The notes: a model not told the origin generated them from the letters alone. A stretch of DNA of 64,000 nucleotides from Haladaptatus caseinilyticus (GCF_026248685.1 NZ_CP111036.1:2356001-2420000); one strand, 5' to 3'. Counted from the stretch's first letter, positions 17,091 to 27,354 are shown. Numbers and translations are program-made.

Positions 17091-17837
17091 TTATAGTTGA
17101 ATTGCCTGTTCGAGTTCGTCCGCACGGTCCGCCAACGAATCGACGGCCTGCGTGACCAGCTCTTCGACGGTGAACGACCCGTCGCTTTCGACGTCGAAGA
17201 CGAACGCGTTCGGGACGTCCTGGACCTCGACCTTCTTGCCGGGGAACCGGTTCGTCAGGTCGTGGTCGAACGATTCCGTCGGAACGAGTTCGCCATCGTC
17301 TTCGATGACGCCTCGGAGAATTTGGGGTTCTTCCTCTCCGAACTCGTCCCGGTCGCCGACGACTTCGACGCGTTGCAGGTGGCGATAGCCGACCGCGACG
17401 CCACCTTGATGTTTGGCGTGTTCCTTGCCCGACCCGATAACGGCATCAGCCTCCAGTTCGAGACGCTGGTCGTCTTTCAGGTCGATAATCGGAACGTTAT
17501 CCTCGGCGGGTTGCACCATTTCGTCGGAGCTGATGAGGTCGCCGGAGAACGCCGTTCCCGGACCCGACACGTCGAGGCTGAGCGTTACGGTGTCGCCCTC
17601 CTCGAACTCGCCGGGTGGCGTGGTCAGCGGAACCAAACCGAGACGCAGTCCGATCTGCTCGTCGAACATCACCGAGGAGTTCTCGATGACTCGAAGCGTA
17701 TCGATGGACAGCGTCGGCACGTCCGCGATCATGGCCCGGCGAATACCGTTGGCGAACGCCGGGGTAACGTTGCGAACGAGGAACCGTGCCTTGCGTTCGT
17801 CGCCGTCGATGAACTCTACGTCGAAGTCTTCGGTCAT
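17091..17837 (-). CDS. rpoD: DNA-directed RNA polymerase subunit D (Rpb3/alpha-like)
   Basis: 248 residues. The alpha-type assembly motif [24 protein letters not shown] opens the protein and [12 protein letters not shown] follows; the C-terminal half-dimerisation helix is [22 protein letters not shown]. The insert domain (about 80-170) lacks the cysteines that bind 4Fe4S in some archaeal D subunits. Three bases separate it from rps11. Confidence 0.96.
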   Translation of the reverse strand: MTEDFDVEFIDGDERKARFLVRNVTPAFANGIRRAMIADVPTLSIDTLRVIENSSVMFDEQIGLRLGLVPLTTPPGEFEEGDTVTLSLDVSGPGTAFSGDLISSDEMVQPAEDNVPIIDLKDDQRLELEADAVIGSGKEHAKHQGGVAVGYRHLQRVEVVGDRDEFGEEEPQILRGVIEDDGELVPTESFDHDLTNRFPGKKVEVQDVPNAFVFDVESDGSFTVEELVTQAVDSLADRADELEQAIQL

Positions 17838-17840
17838 GTG

Positions 17841-18227
17841 TTAGAATCCACTACCTTTCGGTGCGCGGGTACCGTCGTGCGGAATCGGGGTCACGTCTTC
17901 GATTCGACCGATTTCGATTCCGGCACGAGCGAGTGCGCGGATCGTCGCCTGTGCACCCGGACCCGGGTTCTGCTGTAGGTTGCCGCCGGGGCCTCGCACA
18001 CGAACGTGGAGTCCCTCGATGCCAGCAGCCTTGACTTCGTCCGCAACCGTTTCGGCCATCTGCATGGCCGCGTACGGTGAGGACTCGTCACGGTTCTGTT
18101 TCACGACCGTCCCACCGGACGACTTCGCAATCGTCTCCGCACCAGTGAGGTCCGTGATGGTGATGATCGTGTTGTTGAACGATGCGTGTACGTGGGCGAT
18201 TCCCCACTTTTCGTCGTTGTCGCTCAT
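17841..18227 (-). CDS. rps11: Small ribosomal subunit protein uS11
   Basis: 128 residues: [38 protein letters not shown] and the C-terminal [15 protein letters not shown] are invariant S11 regions. It starts inside the rps4 stop (ATGA). Confidence 0.97.
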   Translation of the reverse strand: MSDNDEKWGIAHVHASFNNTIITITDLTGAETIAKSSGGTVVKQNRDESSPYAAMQMAETVADEVKAAGIEGLHVRVRGPGGNLQQNPGPGAQATIRALARAGIEIGRIEDVTPIPHDGTRAPKGSGF

Positions 18228-18745
18228 TCGTTACCCTCCGCGCGTTCTGGATGAAGTTCGTCTGCAAGCGGGCTGTTCTCGTCGAAGGCGACACTGCCTT
18301 CCTCGACGATTTCGACCTTGTACGATGGAATCGACACGCGTCGATCGTCCACCGTAACGTGGCCGTGGGTGATGAACTGTCGTGCCTGTTGTGGCGTGTT
18401 CGCCAGTCCTTTTCGGTAGGCAACGGTCTGAAGACGTCGCTCCAGTACGTCCGTGATTTCGAGGAGCAGAACGTCGCCGAGTTCGTCACCGTCGTCGAGG
18501 ACGCCGATTCGTTTCAGACGGGAGAGGAACTCCTCGCCTTCTCCGGATTCGTCGCCCGTGATGTCGCCGAGCAGTCGTCGGGCCTCACGGCGGAAGTTAC
18601 GGAGTTCACTCTGGGCACGCCAGAGTTCTTCCTTGTTCTTCAGGCCGTATCGGTCCATCAGACCGCGTTCTTCACCGATTCGCTCGCCCTGGAACGGGTG
18701 GTTCGGTGTCTCGTAGAATTTGGTGTTCTCACCGGGGAGCGACAT
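18224..18745 (-). CDS. rps4: Small ribosomal subunit protein uS4
   Basis: 173 residues. The S4 RNA-binding domain is C-terminal ([33 protein letters not shown]...), preceded by [30 protein letters not shown] one-base TAATG overlap joins it to rps13. Confidence 0.97.
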   Translation of the reverse strand: MSLPGENTKFYETPNHPFQGERIGEERGLMDRYGLKNKEELWRAQSELRNFRREARRLLGDITGDESGEGEEFLSRLKRIGVLDDGDELGDVLLLEITDVLERRLQTVAYRKGLANTPQQARQFITHGHVTVDDRRVSIPSYKVEIVEEGSVAFDENSPLADELHPERAEGNE

Positions 18746-19248
18746 TATTCTTCGTCACCCTCCGCGGCGGCTTCTTCCTTGATAGCCTCGACGTTCACGC
18801 CGATCGTACCCTCGGTACGACCCGTGGACTTGGTTCGCTGTCCGCGAACTTTCTGTCCACGTTTGTGGCGAAGGCCTTTGTACGAGCTAATCATCTTCAT
18901 CCGGTTGATGTCCTGCCGTCGCGTCATGGACAGGTCGTTACCGGTTTCGTGGGTCGTCTCGCCGGAGAAGTATCCGTCTCGGTGGTTCGTGAGCCACTCG
19001 GGAACTTCGTCGGCGTAGTTTTCCACGGCCTCGACGACGCTCTGAATGTCGTCCTCGTCGAGTCGGCCGAACGTTGCAGTTCGGTCGATACCCGCCTTTT
19101 CGGCGAGCAGTCGTGCCGTGCGACGACCGATTCCGTTCATATCGGAAAGCGACCGCTCTACGGTCTTCGTCCCATCGAGGTCTGTTTGCCCGATGCGGAC
19201 GAAGTACCGAAGGTCGTCGTCTTCGTCCTGTGGTTGTTCCGTACTCAT
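18745..19248 (-). CDS. rps13: Small ribosomal subunit protein uS13
   Basis: 167 residues. The [39 protein letters not shown] start and [25 protein letters not shown] end define archaeal S13. It heads the cluster rps13-rps4-rps11-rpoD; tRNA-Ser is 16 bases upstream on the same strand. Confidence 0.97.
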   Translation of the reverse strand: MSTEQPQDEDDDLRYFVRIGQTDLDGTKTVERSLSDMNGIGRRTARLLAEKAGIDRTATFGRLDEDDIQSVVEAVENYADEVPEWLTNHRDGYFSGETTHETGNDLSMTRRQDINRMKMISSYKGLRHKRGQKVRGQRTKSTGRTEGTIGVNVEAIKEEAAAEGDEE

Positions 19249-19264
19249 GGTTGATAGTTTGGAG

Positions 19265-19349
19265 CGTCGAGGGAGGGATTCGAACCCTCGAGGCTTGACG
19301 CCACAGAGTTAGCAACCCTGCGCCGTGGGCCAGACTAGGCTACCTCGAC
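19265..19349 (-). tRNA. tRNA-Ser (anticodon GCT)
   Basis: 85-base class II tRNA: acceptor GTCGAGG/CCTCGAC, discriminator G; anticodon stem CAGGG/CTCTG around the loop TTGCTAA, anticodon GCT for AGC/AGU codons; long variable arm; T arm GGTTCGAATCC. It precedes rps13 in the same orientation. Confidence 0.97.
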
Positions 19350-19428
19350 ACGCGTTCATTATGTTCGCCCTTCCGGACTCGGGACGCATGCCCCTACAGG
19401 TGTCTGCAACTCATCCTACCGGTGGTTA

Positions 19429-19710
19429 CTATTTAAACGCAACGAATGCCTCTCGAAATGCATGTGACAGGACTGCAAGCCCTACCGAGATGACGTACAT
19501 TCCAACGAAAAACGGAGCCCAGAACACCCACAGTTCGAACGTTGGAAAGAGGTGACTTCCGTAGGCGCTCCCGAGCGTAAGCACGAGATACCCCGGCAGT
19601 GCAAGCGGCGTCATGAGACGAGTATCGAATGAACCAATGACCAGTGGGACGACCAACAGCAGATACCACCCCCATACGGCGCGGCCCGAAAGCACGTTTC
19701 GGACGTTCAT
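19429..19710 (-). CDS. Small three-helix membrane protein coupled to the upstream deacylase
   Basis: 93 residues from MNVRNVLSGRAVWG; its ATG overlaps the stop of the upstream gene as ATGA, which decided the start against a Met further upstream inside that gene. Three hydrophobic segments (about 12-30, 35-55 and 62-85) and short charged ends are visible. Coupled translation with the exported deacylase suggests a membrane partner, but no family is recognised. Confidence 0.65.
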   Translation of the reverse strand: MNVRNVLSGRAVWGWYLLLVVPLVIGSFDTRLMTPLALPGYLVLTLGSAYGSHLFPTFELWVFWAPFFVGMYVISVGLAVLSHAFREAFVAFK

Positions 19711-20489
19711 GAGTTCCCCCGCCGTTCGATCCCGTGATGGGAAAGTAACTCTTCGGCAGCGCGCTTCGTCCACCGAACTCTCGTTCCGAGGTCGAGGAGG
19801 AACGCCGTTGTCTCGAAGATGTATCCCGGGCGGTCCAAATCGCCCGCTACTTTGTGAACGAGCATCGGACGCGATCCCGTTATTTCACCACCACGGCGAA
19901 ACTCGTGAAACGGCATCGACCACGGAACCACGGTGTCGTTCAGCTGTTCTGCTGTCAGCCGTGCATATTCGTTCGCTCGTCCCACGTTCGTGGGCCAAAT
20001 CACCTGGCCGACCGACGATTCGTGATAGCCATAAATCCCGATAGATCGGTGTAAATCGAGCACTACATCCGGATCGTGGCGAGAAACGACGCCCCAGATT
20101 TCCCGTGCCAATTCTGATTCCGGTTTTTCCCCGGTCGGGAATTTTCGATTCAAGTCGCCGTCTGTCCCCTCTCGCCGGTTCGACCGAATCGCCACCTGGT
20201 TTGCTCGCGGCAAGACAACGAGCGTCCCGCCCGAAACTCGCCACTTCGTAATAGCCGTCGCTGCGCGATAGCCACTCTTTTCGTCGCCATGCATCCCACC
20301 GACGAGCAGCGCTGTCGGACCGTCCCCGTCGTTTTTGACGAACACTTCCGTTTCCTGCTTCGTTCCGGAACGAATCGTGTACGCCGGATCGGATCCACTC
20401 TGCACTCCCTTCCCACTATCGGCAACCGAAACGCTCGCTCGACCGACGGAGAGTGCACCAGTTGTCATGAGAAATGCCCGTCGTCGCAT
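19707..20489 (-). CDS. Exported zinc deacylase/carboxypeptidase-like protein (AspA/AstE-M14 fold)
   Basis: 260 residues from MRRRAFLMTTGALSVG, a twin-arginine-like signal; a Met ten codons upstream is the alternative. Zinc motifs of the succinylglutamate desuccinylase/aspartoacylase-M14 clan are present: GGMHGDEKSG (H-x2-E) and LDLHRS (third ligand His), with GDLNRKFP between. C-terminal IFETTAFL may hold the catalytic glutamate. It shares order and sequence (YTIRSGT, GGxHGDExSGY, DGDLNRxFP, LDLHxS) with the larger protein at 57210-58991, so they are paralogues. Substrate is unknown; action outside the cell is inferred from the signal. Confidence 0.8.
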   Translation of the reverse strand: MRRRAFLMTTGALSVGRASVSVADSGKGVQSGSDPAYTIRSGTKQETEVFVKNDGDGPTALLVGGMHGDEKSGYRAATAITKWRVSGGTLVVLPRANQVAIRSNRREGTDGDLNRKFPTGEKPESELAREIWGVVSRHDPDVVLDLHRSIGIYGYHESSVGQVIWPTNVGRANEYARLTAEQLNDTVVPWSMPFHEFRRGGEITGSRPMLVHKVAGDLDRPGYIFETTAFLLDLGTRVRWTKRAAEELLSHHGIERRGNS

Positions 20490-20562
20490 AGAGGAGGTCG
20501 CGTAGCGGGCCCCCATCAAGCTTTTTGTCGAATCGCGTTTCAGCGATCACTGTTTCGGAGGT

Positions 20563-21522
20563 TCAAGCGTCGATATAGCGGTCGTTTATTTCCCACTCGC
20601 CTTCTCCATCTCGGACCATGTATTCCCCGTAGTAGGGGACCCTGTTTGCGACCGTTTCGCGGAATGCTTCGCGAATCTCGTGTTTCGTCATTTCGCCCAT
20701 CGGCCGTAGGTCGTCGTTGCGGTTCAGACACCCCTTGAGGTATCCTTCGTGCGTCACACGTACGCGATGACAATTAGTACAGAAGCTCGGGTTTTCGACA
20801 GGGTCGACGATTTCGACCATCCCACCGTTGACCCAATACCGTTTTCGTCCATGCATTTCGCGGATTTCGATCTCGTCAGCTTGCTCTTCGAGCCACCCGT
20901 GAACGCGCTCGATATCGATCGCCCACTCCGGTTTTCCGGTCAATTCGGGCATGTATTCGATGAGTTGTAGCTGGAGCCCGCTGTTTTCGGCGACGTGATC
21001 GACCATTTTTGGGACGTATCCCGCTGTCGCCTCGAAGACGACCATGTTGAGCTTTACCGGGTCGAGTCCGGCAGCTAGAGCTGATTCGACACCTTCCATT
21101 ACCTTGTCGTACGCTCCGCTCTTGGTTACTTCCGCGAACGCTTTCGGGTCGAGAGCGTCCTGGGAAACGTTTACCCGCGACAAACCAGCCTCTCGGAGTC
21201 CCGCTGCTCGGCCGGGAAGAAAGGTCCCGTTCGTAGTCAACGATACTTCCATTTCGTTGGGGGTTCGACGAATGATCTCCTCCAAATCCTGTCGGAGCAT
21301 CGGCTCTCCCCCCGTGAACTTTACTTTCTCTACGTCGAATTCGCGAGCCACTTCTAGAAACCGAACGACGTCGTCTGCACTCATTTCGTCGTCCTGTGGG
21401 TCCATCGGACCTCGCGTGTCCCCGAGACCTTCGTTGTGACAATAAACGCAGTCGAAATTACACCGGTCGGTAAGAGAGACACGTACCCCCGTGACCTCGC
21501 GCCCGAACGAATCCTCGAGCAT
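20563..21522 (-). CDS. moaA: GTP 3',8-cyclase, molybdenum cofactor biosynthesis protein A
   Basis: 319 residues from [21 protein letters not shown]. The radical-SAM cluster motif is CNFDCVYC, followed by FTGGEPMLR; a second C-terminal cluster site is CTNCHR plus CLN (C-x2-C-x13-C). It catalyses the first step from GTP to cyclic pyranopterin. The C-terminal GG pair usual in MoaA is absent (ends DRYIDA), as in many archaeal forms. A TATA-like TTTAATAATA on the minus strand (about 21543-21553) lies 25 bases upstream, so it is probably monocistronic and leaderless. Confidence 0.93.
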   Translation of the reverse strand: MLEDSFGREVTGVRVSLTDRCNFDCVYCHNEGLGDTRGPMDPQDDEMSADDVVRFLEVAREFDVEKVKFTGGEPMLRQDLEEIIRRTPNEMEVSLTTNGTFLPGRAAGLREAGLSRVNVSQDALDPKAFAEVTKSGAYDKVMEGVESALAAGLDPVKLNMVVFEATAGYVPKMVDHVAENSGLQLQLIEYMPELTGKPEWAIDIERVHGWLEEQADEIEIREMHGRKRYWVNGGMVEIVDPVENPSFCTNCHRVRVTHEGYLKGCLNRNDDLRPMGEMTKHEIREAFRETVANRVPYYGEYMVRDGEGEWEINDRYIDA

Positions 21523-21713
21523 CGACCGTACCTTTCGGACGAATATTATTAAACTCGTGGGAGTCTGCAACCCGGATGTAACCACATTCAATTACATCGT
21601 ACCTGTTCGAGAAACGTTTCGTCGTATTCATCCGACAACCGAAACCGGAGTGGAACGCGACCGAGTCACGTAGTTCATAAGCCTTATCGACGGGTCACGC
21701 CCTAGCCGACATT

Positions 21714-22754
21714 ATGGACGAAGCTGACGTTCGAGACCTTCTTCGAGAGATCGAAGACCCAGACCTCGGCGAGGACATCGTTTCGCTCGGAATCGTGAAC
21801 GAAATCACGGTCGAGGACGGACTAGCACGAGTCTCCCTTGCACTCGGCGCGCCGTACGCACCCCACGAAACCGAAATCGCAAATCGCGTCCGCGAAGTGC
21901 TCGGTAGCGAAGGAATTGACGTCGAACTCTCCGCCCGTGTCGATAGCCAGCATTCACCCGAAGAACAGGTACTTCCGGGTGTAAAAAACATCATCGCTGT
22001 CGCCTCCGGAAAGGGCGGCGTCGGAAAAAGTACCGTCGCCGTCAATCTCGCTGCCGGTCTCTCCAAGCTGGGTGCCCGCGTCGGTCTATTCGATGCCGAC
22101 GTGTACGGGCCGAACGTGCCACGAATGGTCGCCGCCGACCAGCGCCCTCAAGCGACCGAGGACGGGAACCTCGTTCCACCCGAGAAATTCGGCGTGAAGC
22201 TGATGAGCATGGCGTTCCTCGTCGGCGAGGACGACCCCGTTATTTGGCGCGGTCCGATGGTTCACAAAGTTCTCACCCAACTCTGGGAAGACGTGGAGTG
22301 GGGGCAACTCGATTACATGGTCGTCGACCTTCCACCCGGAACTGGTGATACACAACTCACACTCCTCCAAAGCGTTCCGGTTACCGGCGCGGTTATCGTC
22401 ACGACCCCACAGCAGGTCGCCCTCGACGACGCACAGAAAGGACTTCGAATGTTCGGCAAACACGATACCCCCGTCCTTGGCATCGCCGAAAACATGAGCT
22501 CGTTCAGATGTCCGGATTGTGGCAACGAGCACGACATCTTCGGACACGGCGGTGGTGCGGCATTCGCCGAAGAACAGGACATGCCGTTCCTCGGTGGGGT
22601 CCCCCTCGACCCTGCTGTTCGAACCGGCGGTGACGAAGGAACACCCATCGTTCTCGATGAGGAAAGCGAAACCGGTGACGCGTTCCGTGTGCTGACCGAA
22701 AACGTCGCCAACAACGTCGGGATTATCAACCGCCGCAGACAAAGCCAGGAGTAA
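21714..22754 (+). CDS. mrp: Mrp/NBP35-type iron-sulfur cluster carrier ATPase
   Basis: 346 residues. Residues 1-80 form a MIP18-like (DUF59) domain (LREIEDPDLGEDIVSLGIVNEI). The deviant Walker A VASGKGGVGKSTVAVNLA follows (about 98-115), then FDADVYGPN and DYMVVDLPPGTGD. The FRCPDCGNEHDIF segment carries the C-x2-C used for dimer-bridging cluster binding. It transfers Fe-S clusters to apo-proteins in the cytosol. Three bases separate it from the small gene downstream. Confidence 0.93.
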   Translation: MDEADVRDLLREIEDPDLGEDIVSLGIVNEITVEDGLARVSLALGAPYAPHETEIANRVREVLGSEGIDVELSARVDSQHSPEEQVLPGVKNIIAVASGKGGVGKSTVAVNLAAGLSKLGARVGLFDADVYGPNVPRMVAADQRPQATEDGNLVPPEKFGVKLMSMAFLVGEDDPVIWRGPMVHKVLTQLWEDVEWGQLDYMVVDLPPGTGDTQLTLLQSVPVTGAVIVTTPQQVALDDAQKGLRMFGKHDTPVLGIAENMSSFRCPDCGNEHDIFGHGGGAAFAEEQDMPFLGGVPLDPAVRTGGDEGTPIVLDEESETGDAFRVLTENVANNVGIINRRRQSQE

Positions 22755-22757
22755 GCG

Positions 22758-22985
22758 ATGGCGAGCGACACCGAATCGTTCGAACCGAACTCCGAGCGAG
22801 TTGAAATCCTCCGCGAAATCGCGGACGACATCCGCGGGGTGAGTAGCGAGAGCAAACTCGTCGCCGCGATACTCTACCGAATCAGCGACCTCTACGATCC
22901 CGACGAGGACACCTCTCCCAAGGATATCTATATCAATATGCGGGAGATTATTCGGACGAAAGAGGTCGGGGGGAAAGGAAAATAA
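22758..22985 (+). CDS. Small acidic helical protein downstream of mrp
   Basis: 75 residues, helical, with LREIADDIRGVSSESKLVAAILYRISDLYDPDED. It starts three bases after the Mrp stop and so is part of that operon. I recognise similar small haloarchaeal proteins next to mrp but no function. It ends where the AT-richer block begins. Confidence 0.7.
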   Translation: MASDTESFEPNSERVEILREIADDIRGVSSESKLVAAILYRISDLYDPDEDTSPKDIYINMREIIRTKEVGGKGK

Positions 22986-23008
22986 AGACGAGAAACAAGA
23001 GCACCGAT

Positions 23009-23955
23009 TCAGTGTAGTCGGCGAACGATGGCGAGTACACTGAGCAGGGAAAACAGGGGGTACGCGATTGGAATCCCCATGAGTTCGTTCCCTCCACTGA
23101 TTTTCTCGCCAAAACTTCGAGCGTACGTGTCGTTTTTGTACTGATAATGGTTCTCCATCCAGGTTGGCCGAGCGGGCTCGAATGTTTCGTTCCATGTCTT
23201 CGTTCGCTCGCCCGCTTTCCCAACGAATCCCACTTGATCGACGCCGGTTTCCCGTTTCGTGAGGTTTCCCGTATAGAGCCGTGCTTCACCCGCTATTTTC
23301 GTCCCGTTCTGGTCCAGAAGTTCCACTTCTATCGTCCGCGTCTCACCCGGTGGGGCGGAAGCTGGATAGAAGCTACCGTCCGTACCCATCGTGTGAACGA
23401 ACAATTTCGTCGGATACGTCTGAATCGATGGGTTGGCCACTGTTACGTAGGCAACCGCGGATTGCTCTCCATCTATCGTTCCATTGTCCACGCTGACATT
23501 TTTGATATATAGCGTCAGAACTTCCGGTGACTTCGATGCATCGATCTCCTTGGTGAAATTGTAGGTCGTATTGTCCCCGAACGTCGAGACGTAAACGGAG
23601 TGGTTGTCTTGGAAGGCGTAGAGGTCTTTAGTGATGTTTATTTTTCGTGTGAAGGATTCTCCAGGGTGTAAGTTGAATAGTTTTTCATGAACCTCATAAT
23701 CATCCGTTGAAATTAGTACCGCCGAGTTTTTCACATATTTTGGAGTAGGATTACTCACGACTAAATTCATTTTTCCATTTCCGAAATATGACTCCACACA
23801 CACACACCCTGAAATGACTGAATCACTCTAACTTTGCCATTTTTAGAGATAGGACAGTCAGAATTGTTAGTATTAATAGCGTTAGCGCTTCCAGGAACGA
23901 CCGATAGAGATAAGATAATGAGGACAATACATGTCGAATATATTTTTCTTCTCAT
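23009..23955 (-). pseudogene. Exported surface-type protein split by a frameshift at a TG repeat
   Basis: The 5' part (23955 to about 23809) encodes a clear signal peptide (MRRKIYSTCIVLIILSLSVVPGSANA), about 50 residues, then runs through (TG)6 to a stop at 23767. The 3' part, in another frame, is open from just upstream of the repeat to 23009: about 260 residues of beta-rich, Asn/Thr-rich sequence ending in a membrane helix (PIAYPLFSLLSVLAIVRRLH). Losing one TG unit, or gaining one base, joins them into a protein of about 310 residues. This may be a real inactivation, phase variation, programmed frameshifting or a sequencing error. It starts 39 bases after the stop of the 1,119-residue surface protein. 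Confidence 0.7.
23795..23806 (-). repeat. (TG)6 microsatellite inside a coding region
   Basis: On the minus strand GGG(TG)6GAG. The reading frame of the signal-peptide part and that of the body of the protein meet exactly here. Confidence 0.9.
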
Positions 23956-23994
23956 ACCATCATATATCTACTTATGATATATAAAATTAATGTG

Positions 23995-26900
23995 TTAATT
24001 ATAACAGTGCAACTTTCCCGTACAATTGTTTTCTGTACCGTTGTTGCGGTCTCTGAGTCTATTTTTGATTTCTGACTCACTCAGAAGGTTCTGATACGAC
24101 ACGTCTACTGTCTTAGAGCCGATGGTTTCGTTTTTGATGGTATCATCACTGACGTATTGTTTGGTAATGTCTATACCGGCAGTTGCGTACGTGGTGACGA
24201 CCGTATCGCCTTCGAGATAGGTGTCAACGGTGGTCGTCTCCGTACCGGTTGATTTCCGCATGCTCCACTTGATGTTCGCACCATAACGACCGATTCGCCA
24301 ATCGTCGGCAGCGGTGAGGGATTCCACCACCTGCCGGTCAGTCGTTGTCATCTGTTTTTGCCATTCGTATTCGGCATCGCGCACTTTCTCCCGTGTTTTC
24401 ACTTCGTATTCACGAACGATGGCAGTGTGTTCTTGCTGATACTTGTACAGATACTGTGTCTGGTACTTTGCACCGCGGACTTTCACTTTCCGTCTGTTTC
24501 CAGTAAACCTGTGATCCCATCCGAGTTTCTGATATGCCCAGTACGTCTCAGTGCGAGTAACTGTATAAGTGTACGTTTCCGTCGTCGTGTACGTTTTTGT
24601 GACCGTCGTCGTGTATGTATAGGTTTTCGGAACCTCCCAACAGATGCCATACAAGCCACACTTTGTGACGTACATCGTATCCGTTTTCGTTACCTCGACA
24701 TCCCTTGACTTGGTGACGGATCTTGTCCCGGTTTTTTGAACATCGTACTCGTATGCATACTGCTTTTCCGTCCGGTACAGTGGTGGTTCGGTCTGGACAC
24801 GGCGAGTTTGTCCAGTGAACGTTCCACTACCTCGTTTCGAATCACGCCACTCCTTTTCGATGGTCGTCCACGTCCGCTTTTTACTTTCGTGCCCTGCTGA
24901 CCACCAATCGGGATGTGTTTGAAGAAAAGCGGAATGTTCGAGCTTCGTGGCGAACGTCTTTGACCTCGTTTCGTACTCCGCATCACGAACCTTGATTCGC
25001 TCTTCGAGCGTGTACTCGAAGCCGTCACGTGTCTTGTCTGCGATGGAATAGCCGTTGCGAAGAAACCGATCCCGTTTTTTTGATGAAGTCGCGAGCTTCC
25101 AACCATAGGTCGGTCGCCTAATCAAATATTCCGTGTTTTCAATGGAAATATTTGTCCAGATAGTCCCATACCGCCGATACACTTCGAGATTCGGGATTGC
25201 CGCCTCTTTCCACGTTGTTGGATCCTGCTCGTTAAATACTCGAATCCTCGAATTTTCCGTAGCCTTCGCTAACTCCGACGCCCTAATCTCAATGATACCG
25301 GAGTATCTTCTCGGGCTACCTGGCTGACTCTTGTCATCATTCTCTTTACTGACTTGTTTTTTCCACTTGACAACGTCACTGGACACTCCACTGGTGGTGA
25401 TACCTAAGCCAAATTGATTATGATAAGAATTCTTCGTAAACTCATACCACTCGGTCGTTACTCGGAGGCGAACCGTATCATTTGGCTTGTATGGACCGCT
25501 CGAGAGCTCCTTGATATCGCGTATCGGCGGTGAGTACTTTTCAAGATAGTTGAATTGTTTCGAGGTCGTGAGATCGTGGCCATCCTCGAGTCGGAGTCTC
25601 GCAAAGTGAACGGAGCTAAATTTCCCCGTCTTGTTGTCCGGTGTAATGGGCTCCGCACCCAGTTCCCAATAGTACTTGAGCTTTGTTCCATCGGGGTCAA
25701 AGGAATCGCTTGCGTCTACGACGATTCCCCAGTTCCTCGGTGAGTGGTACCCTGTTCCATCATTGGTTACGTCAACTCGGAGTTCTGGTGGGCTTGGTTT
25801 CACTCGTAAAATAGATTTTCGTGTTTCCTGTATATTTTTTGCAAATTTAGATATCATTATCTGGTGTGATATGCTGTATTCTTTAGGCTTTTTTGCAGTC
25901 CAGTATGAATCCAAAACCAGAGTATCATTTTGAATGGATCTGTCGTATGATCCAATCATGTGGACATCATGTTCCTTATTAATATTTCTACTAATAATAT
26001 CAATATTTTCTGCATCAACACCATTCAAATCAATTTTCAGAACATGATGTGCTGTATACCGCTCCGGATCGATTCGTTCGTGGTAAGAGTCCACGGGACC
26101 GTTGACAAACCCTGATTCGATGATTTCCGGCTCTTTGGCGGGAGTAATATTTCTCTCGAAGACCGTCTTTTGTCCACGAGCATCGACGCCGATCACCGAT
26201 ATAGTATACGACTTTCCAGATTCGAAATCGGAGTAATCGAAGGTCGAAACTTGGCGGCGCTGCATTTCTCCAGGAACACCATCCATCCGTGTGCGGCCGA
26301 TAACCGAACCACCAAGCCTGACAGTTATCGACTGTAGATTTTCATATCCATCAGTCGCGGTAGCACGCCCGGAAACGGAGCCATAGTTATCGAGTGATGA
26401 CAGTTCGACTGAGGGTTTTGGATCCGCAGTGACCGTCGTCGATCCGCCAGAAAAACGAGCAATATCACGAGAGTTGTCGGAATACGTGACGACAGCATAG
26501 AGTGAGTGGTCACCTGGCTGCCAGTTCATCGATAATTCACGTCCGTTTCCGAGTTGTTTGGCGTCACCGAACCAGCTAATAGAGCGTAGTTGTCCCGAAC
26601 TAGCGGCGGACTGCAAGTTGTAGGTTCCTCGGAGTGGAGTAGATCCAGTAATAAGCTCGTCACCAACAATGTTTGGAGCGTATTGGTCAGCGAGCATGTT
26701 TCGAGGAGGGATATTTTGCAACGGTTGCACCGAAATATCGAACGTATCGGTTTCCGATTGTCCATCCGAATCGTACACGGTGGCAGAAATAGTTCGTGAA
26801 CCCGCGTTCGCGAACGTTCTAGTAATCGTATCCGAAGCGTGCCCCCCCGACACCGGATGCGTGGCAATCCTCGAACCATCGATATTCCAAACGATTCGGT

Positions 26901-27354
26901 CCAAGGGTGCCGCACCGGCTTCGATAGTTGCTGAGTAGACTCGTTGTTCACTGACTCGAGGTTGTTTAGAACCGGAGACGCTAACCGAGGGTTCCACACC
27001 TGGTGAAACGGACACGAACAGCGAGTCATGGCTGCTCGCACCATCTTCGTCGGTTACGGTCACAGAAACCGTGTATGTCCCAACTGAAGTCGGACGAAAC
27101 TGTGTCCGTGGACACGTTGGACAGTCGGGAGCGATCGTCTGCCCGTCCGGTGTCGTAATCGACCATTCGAAATGCTCGATCTCCCCATTGGGATCGTACG
27201 ATTCGTTTGCATTGAGGAGTACAGTCGCCCCTCGCGCAACCTCTTGGTCGAGTCCAGCATCAACAAGCGGTGGTTCGTTCGCCGCCGTTAACGACGGAAC
27301 AAACGAAGGCGTGAGTAACAGAAGTATGAGTATACCAGTAGCGGCTCGAGTCAT
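23995..27354 (-). CDS. Large exported PKD-domain surface protein with Tyr/Thr/Lys-rich C-terminus
   Basis: 1,119 residues. A signal peptide (1-25, ending TAA) is followed by a PKD domain (about 27-117: PLVDAGLDQEVARGATVLLNA, SYDPNGEIEHFEW), further Ig/PKD-like units (about 120-410) and another near 550-640 (VDASDSFDPDGTKLKYYWELG). The last 350 residues are rich in Tyr, Thr, Lys and Arg, with runs such as KTYTTTETYTYTVTRTETYW and repeated RDAEYE/RGAKYQ units. There is no obvious C-terminal anchor or sorting signal. Base composition is AT-richer, and the protein is less acidic than neighbours, suggesting transfer. A TATA-like TTTAAAGTATAAGG (27375-27388, minus) lies 25 bases upstream, so it is leaderless. 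Role in cell surface or adhesion is inferred. Confidence 0.8.
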   Translation of the reverse strand: MTRAATGILILLLLTPSFVPSLTAANEPPLVDAGLDQEVARGATVLLNANESYDPNGEIEHFEWSITTPDGQTIAPDCPTCPRTQFRPTSVGTYTVSVTVTDEDGASSHDSLFVSVSPGVEPSVSVSGSKQPRVSEQRVYSATIEAGAAPLDRIVWNIDGSRIATHPVSGGHASDTITRTFANAGSRTISATVYDSDGQSETDTFDISVQPLQNIPPRNMLADQYAPNIVGDELITGSTPLRGTYNLQSAASSGQLRSISWFGDAKQLGNGRELSMNWQPGDHSLYAVVTYSDNSRDIARFSGGSTTVTADPKPSVELSSLDNYGSVSGRATATDGYENLQSITVRLGGSVIGRTRMDGVPGEMQRRQVSTFDYSDFESGKSYTISVIGVDARGQKTVFERNITPAKEPEIIESGFVNGPVDSYHERIDPERYTAHHVLKIDLNGVDAENIDIISRNINKEHDVHMIGSYDRSIQNDTLVLDSYWTAKKPKEYSISHQIMISKFAKNIQETRKSILRVKPSPPELRVDVTNDGTGYHSPRNWGIVVDASDSFDPDGTKLKYYWELGAEPITPDNKTGKFSSVHFARLRLEDGHDLTTSKQFNYLEKYSPPIRDIKELSSGPYKPNDTVRLRVTTEWYEFTKNSYHNQFGLGITTSGVSSDVVKWKKQVSKENDDKSQPGSPRRYSGIIEIRASELAKATENSRIRVFNEQDPTTWKEAAIPNLEVYRRYGTIWTNISIENTEYLIRRPTYGWKLATSSKKRDRFLRNGYSIADKTRDGFEYTLEERIKVRDAEYETRSKTFATKLEHSAFLQTHPDWWSAGHESKKRTWTTIEKEWRDSKRGSGTFTGQTRRVQTEPPLYRTEKQYAYEYDVQKTGTRSVTKSRDVEVTKTDTMYVTKCGLYGICWEVPKTYTYTTTVTKTYTTTETYTYTVTRTETYWAYQKLGWDHRFTGNRRKVKVRGAKYQTQYLYKYQQEHTAIVREYEVKTREKVRDAEYEWQKQMTTTDRQVVESLTAADDWRIGRYGANIKWSMRKSTGTETTTVDTYLEGDTVVTTYATAGIDITKQYVSDDTIKNETIGSKTVDVSYQNLLSESEIKNRLRDRNNGTENNCTGKLHCYN

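Noticed and set aside
22086-23195. Long minus-strand frame (369 codons) opposite mrp
   Set aside because: Antisense to a clear Mrp ATPase with intact motifs; the predicted product has no recognisable domain.
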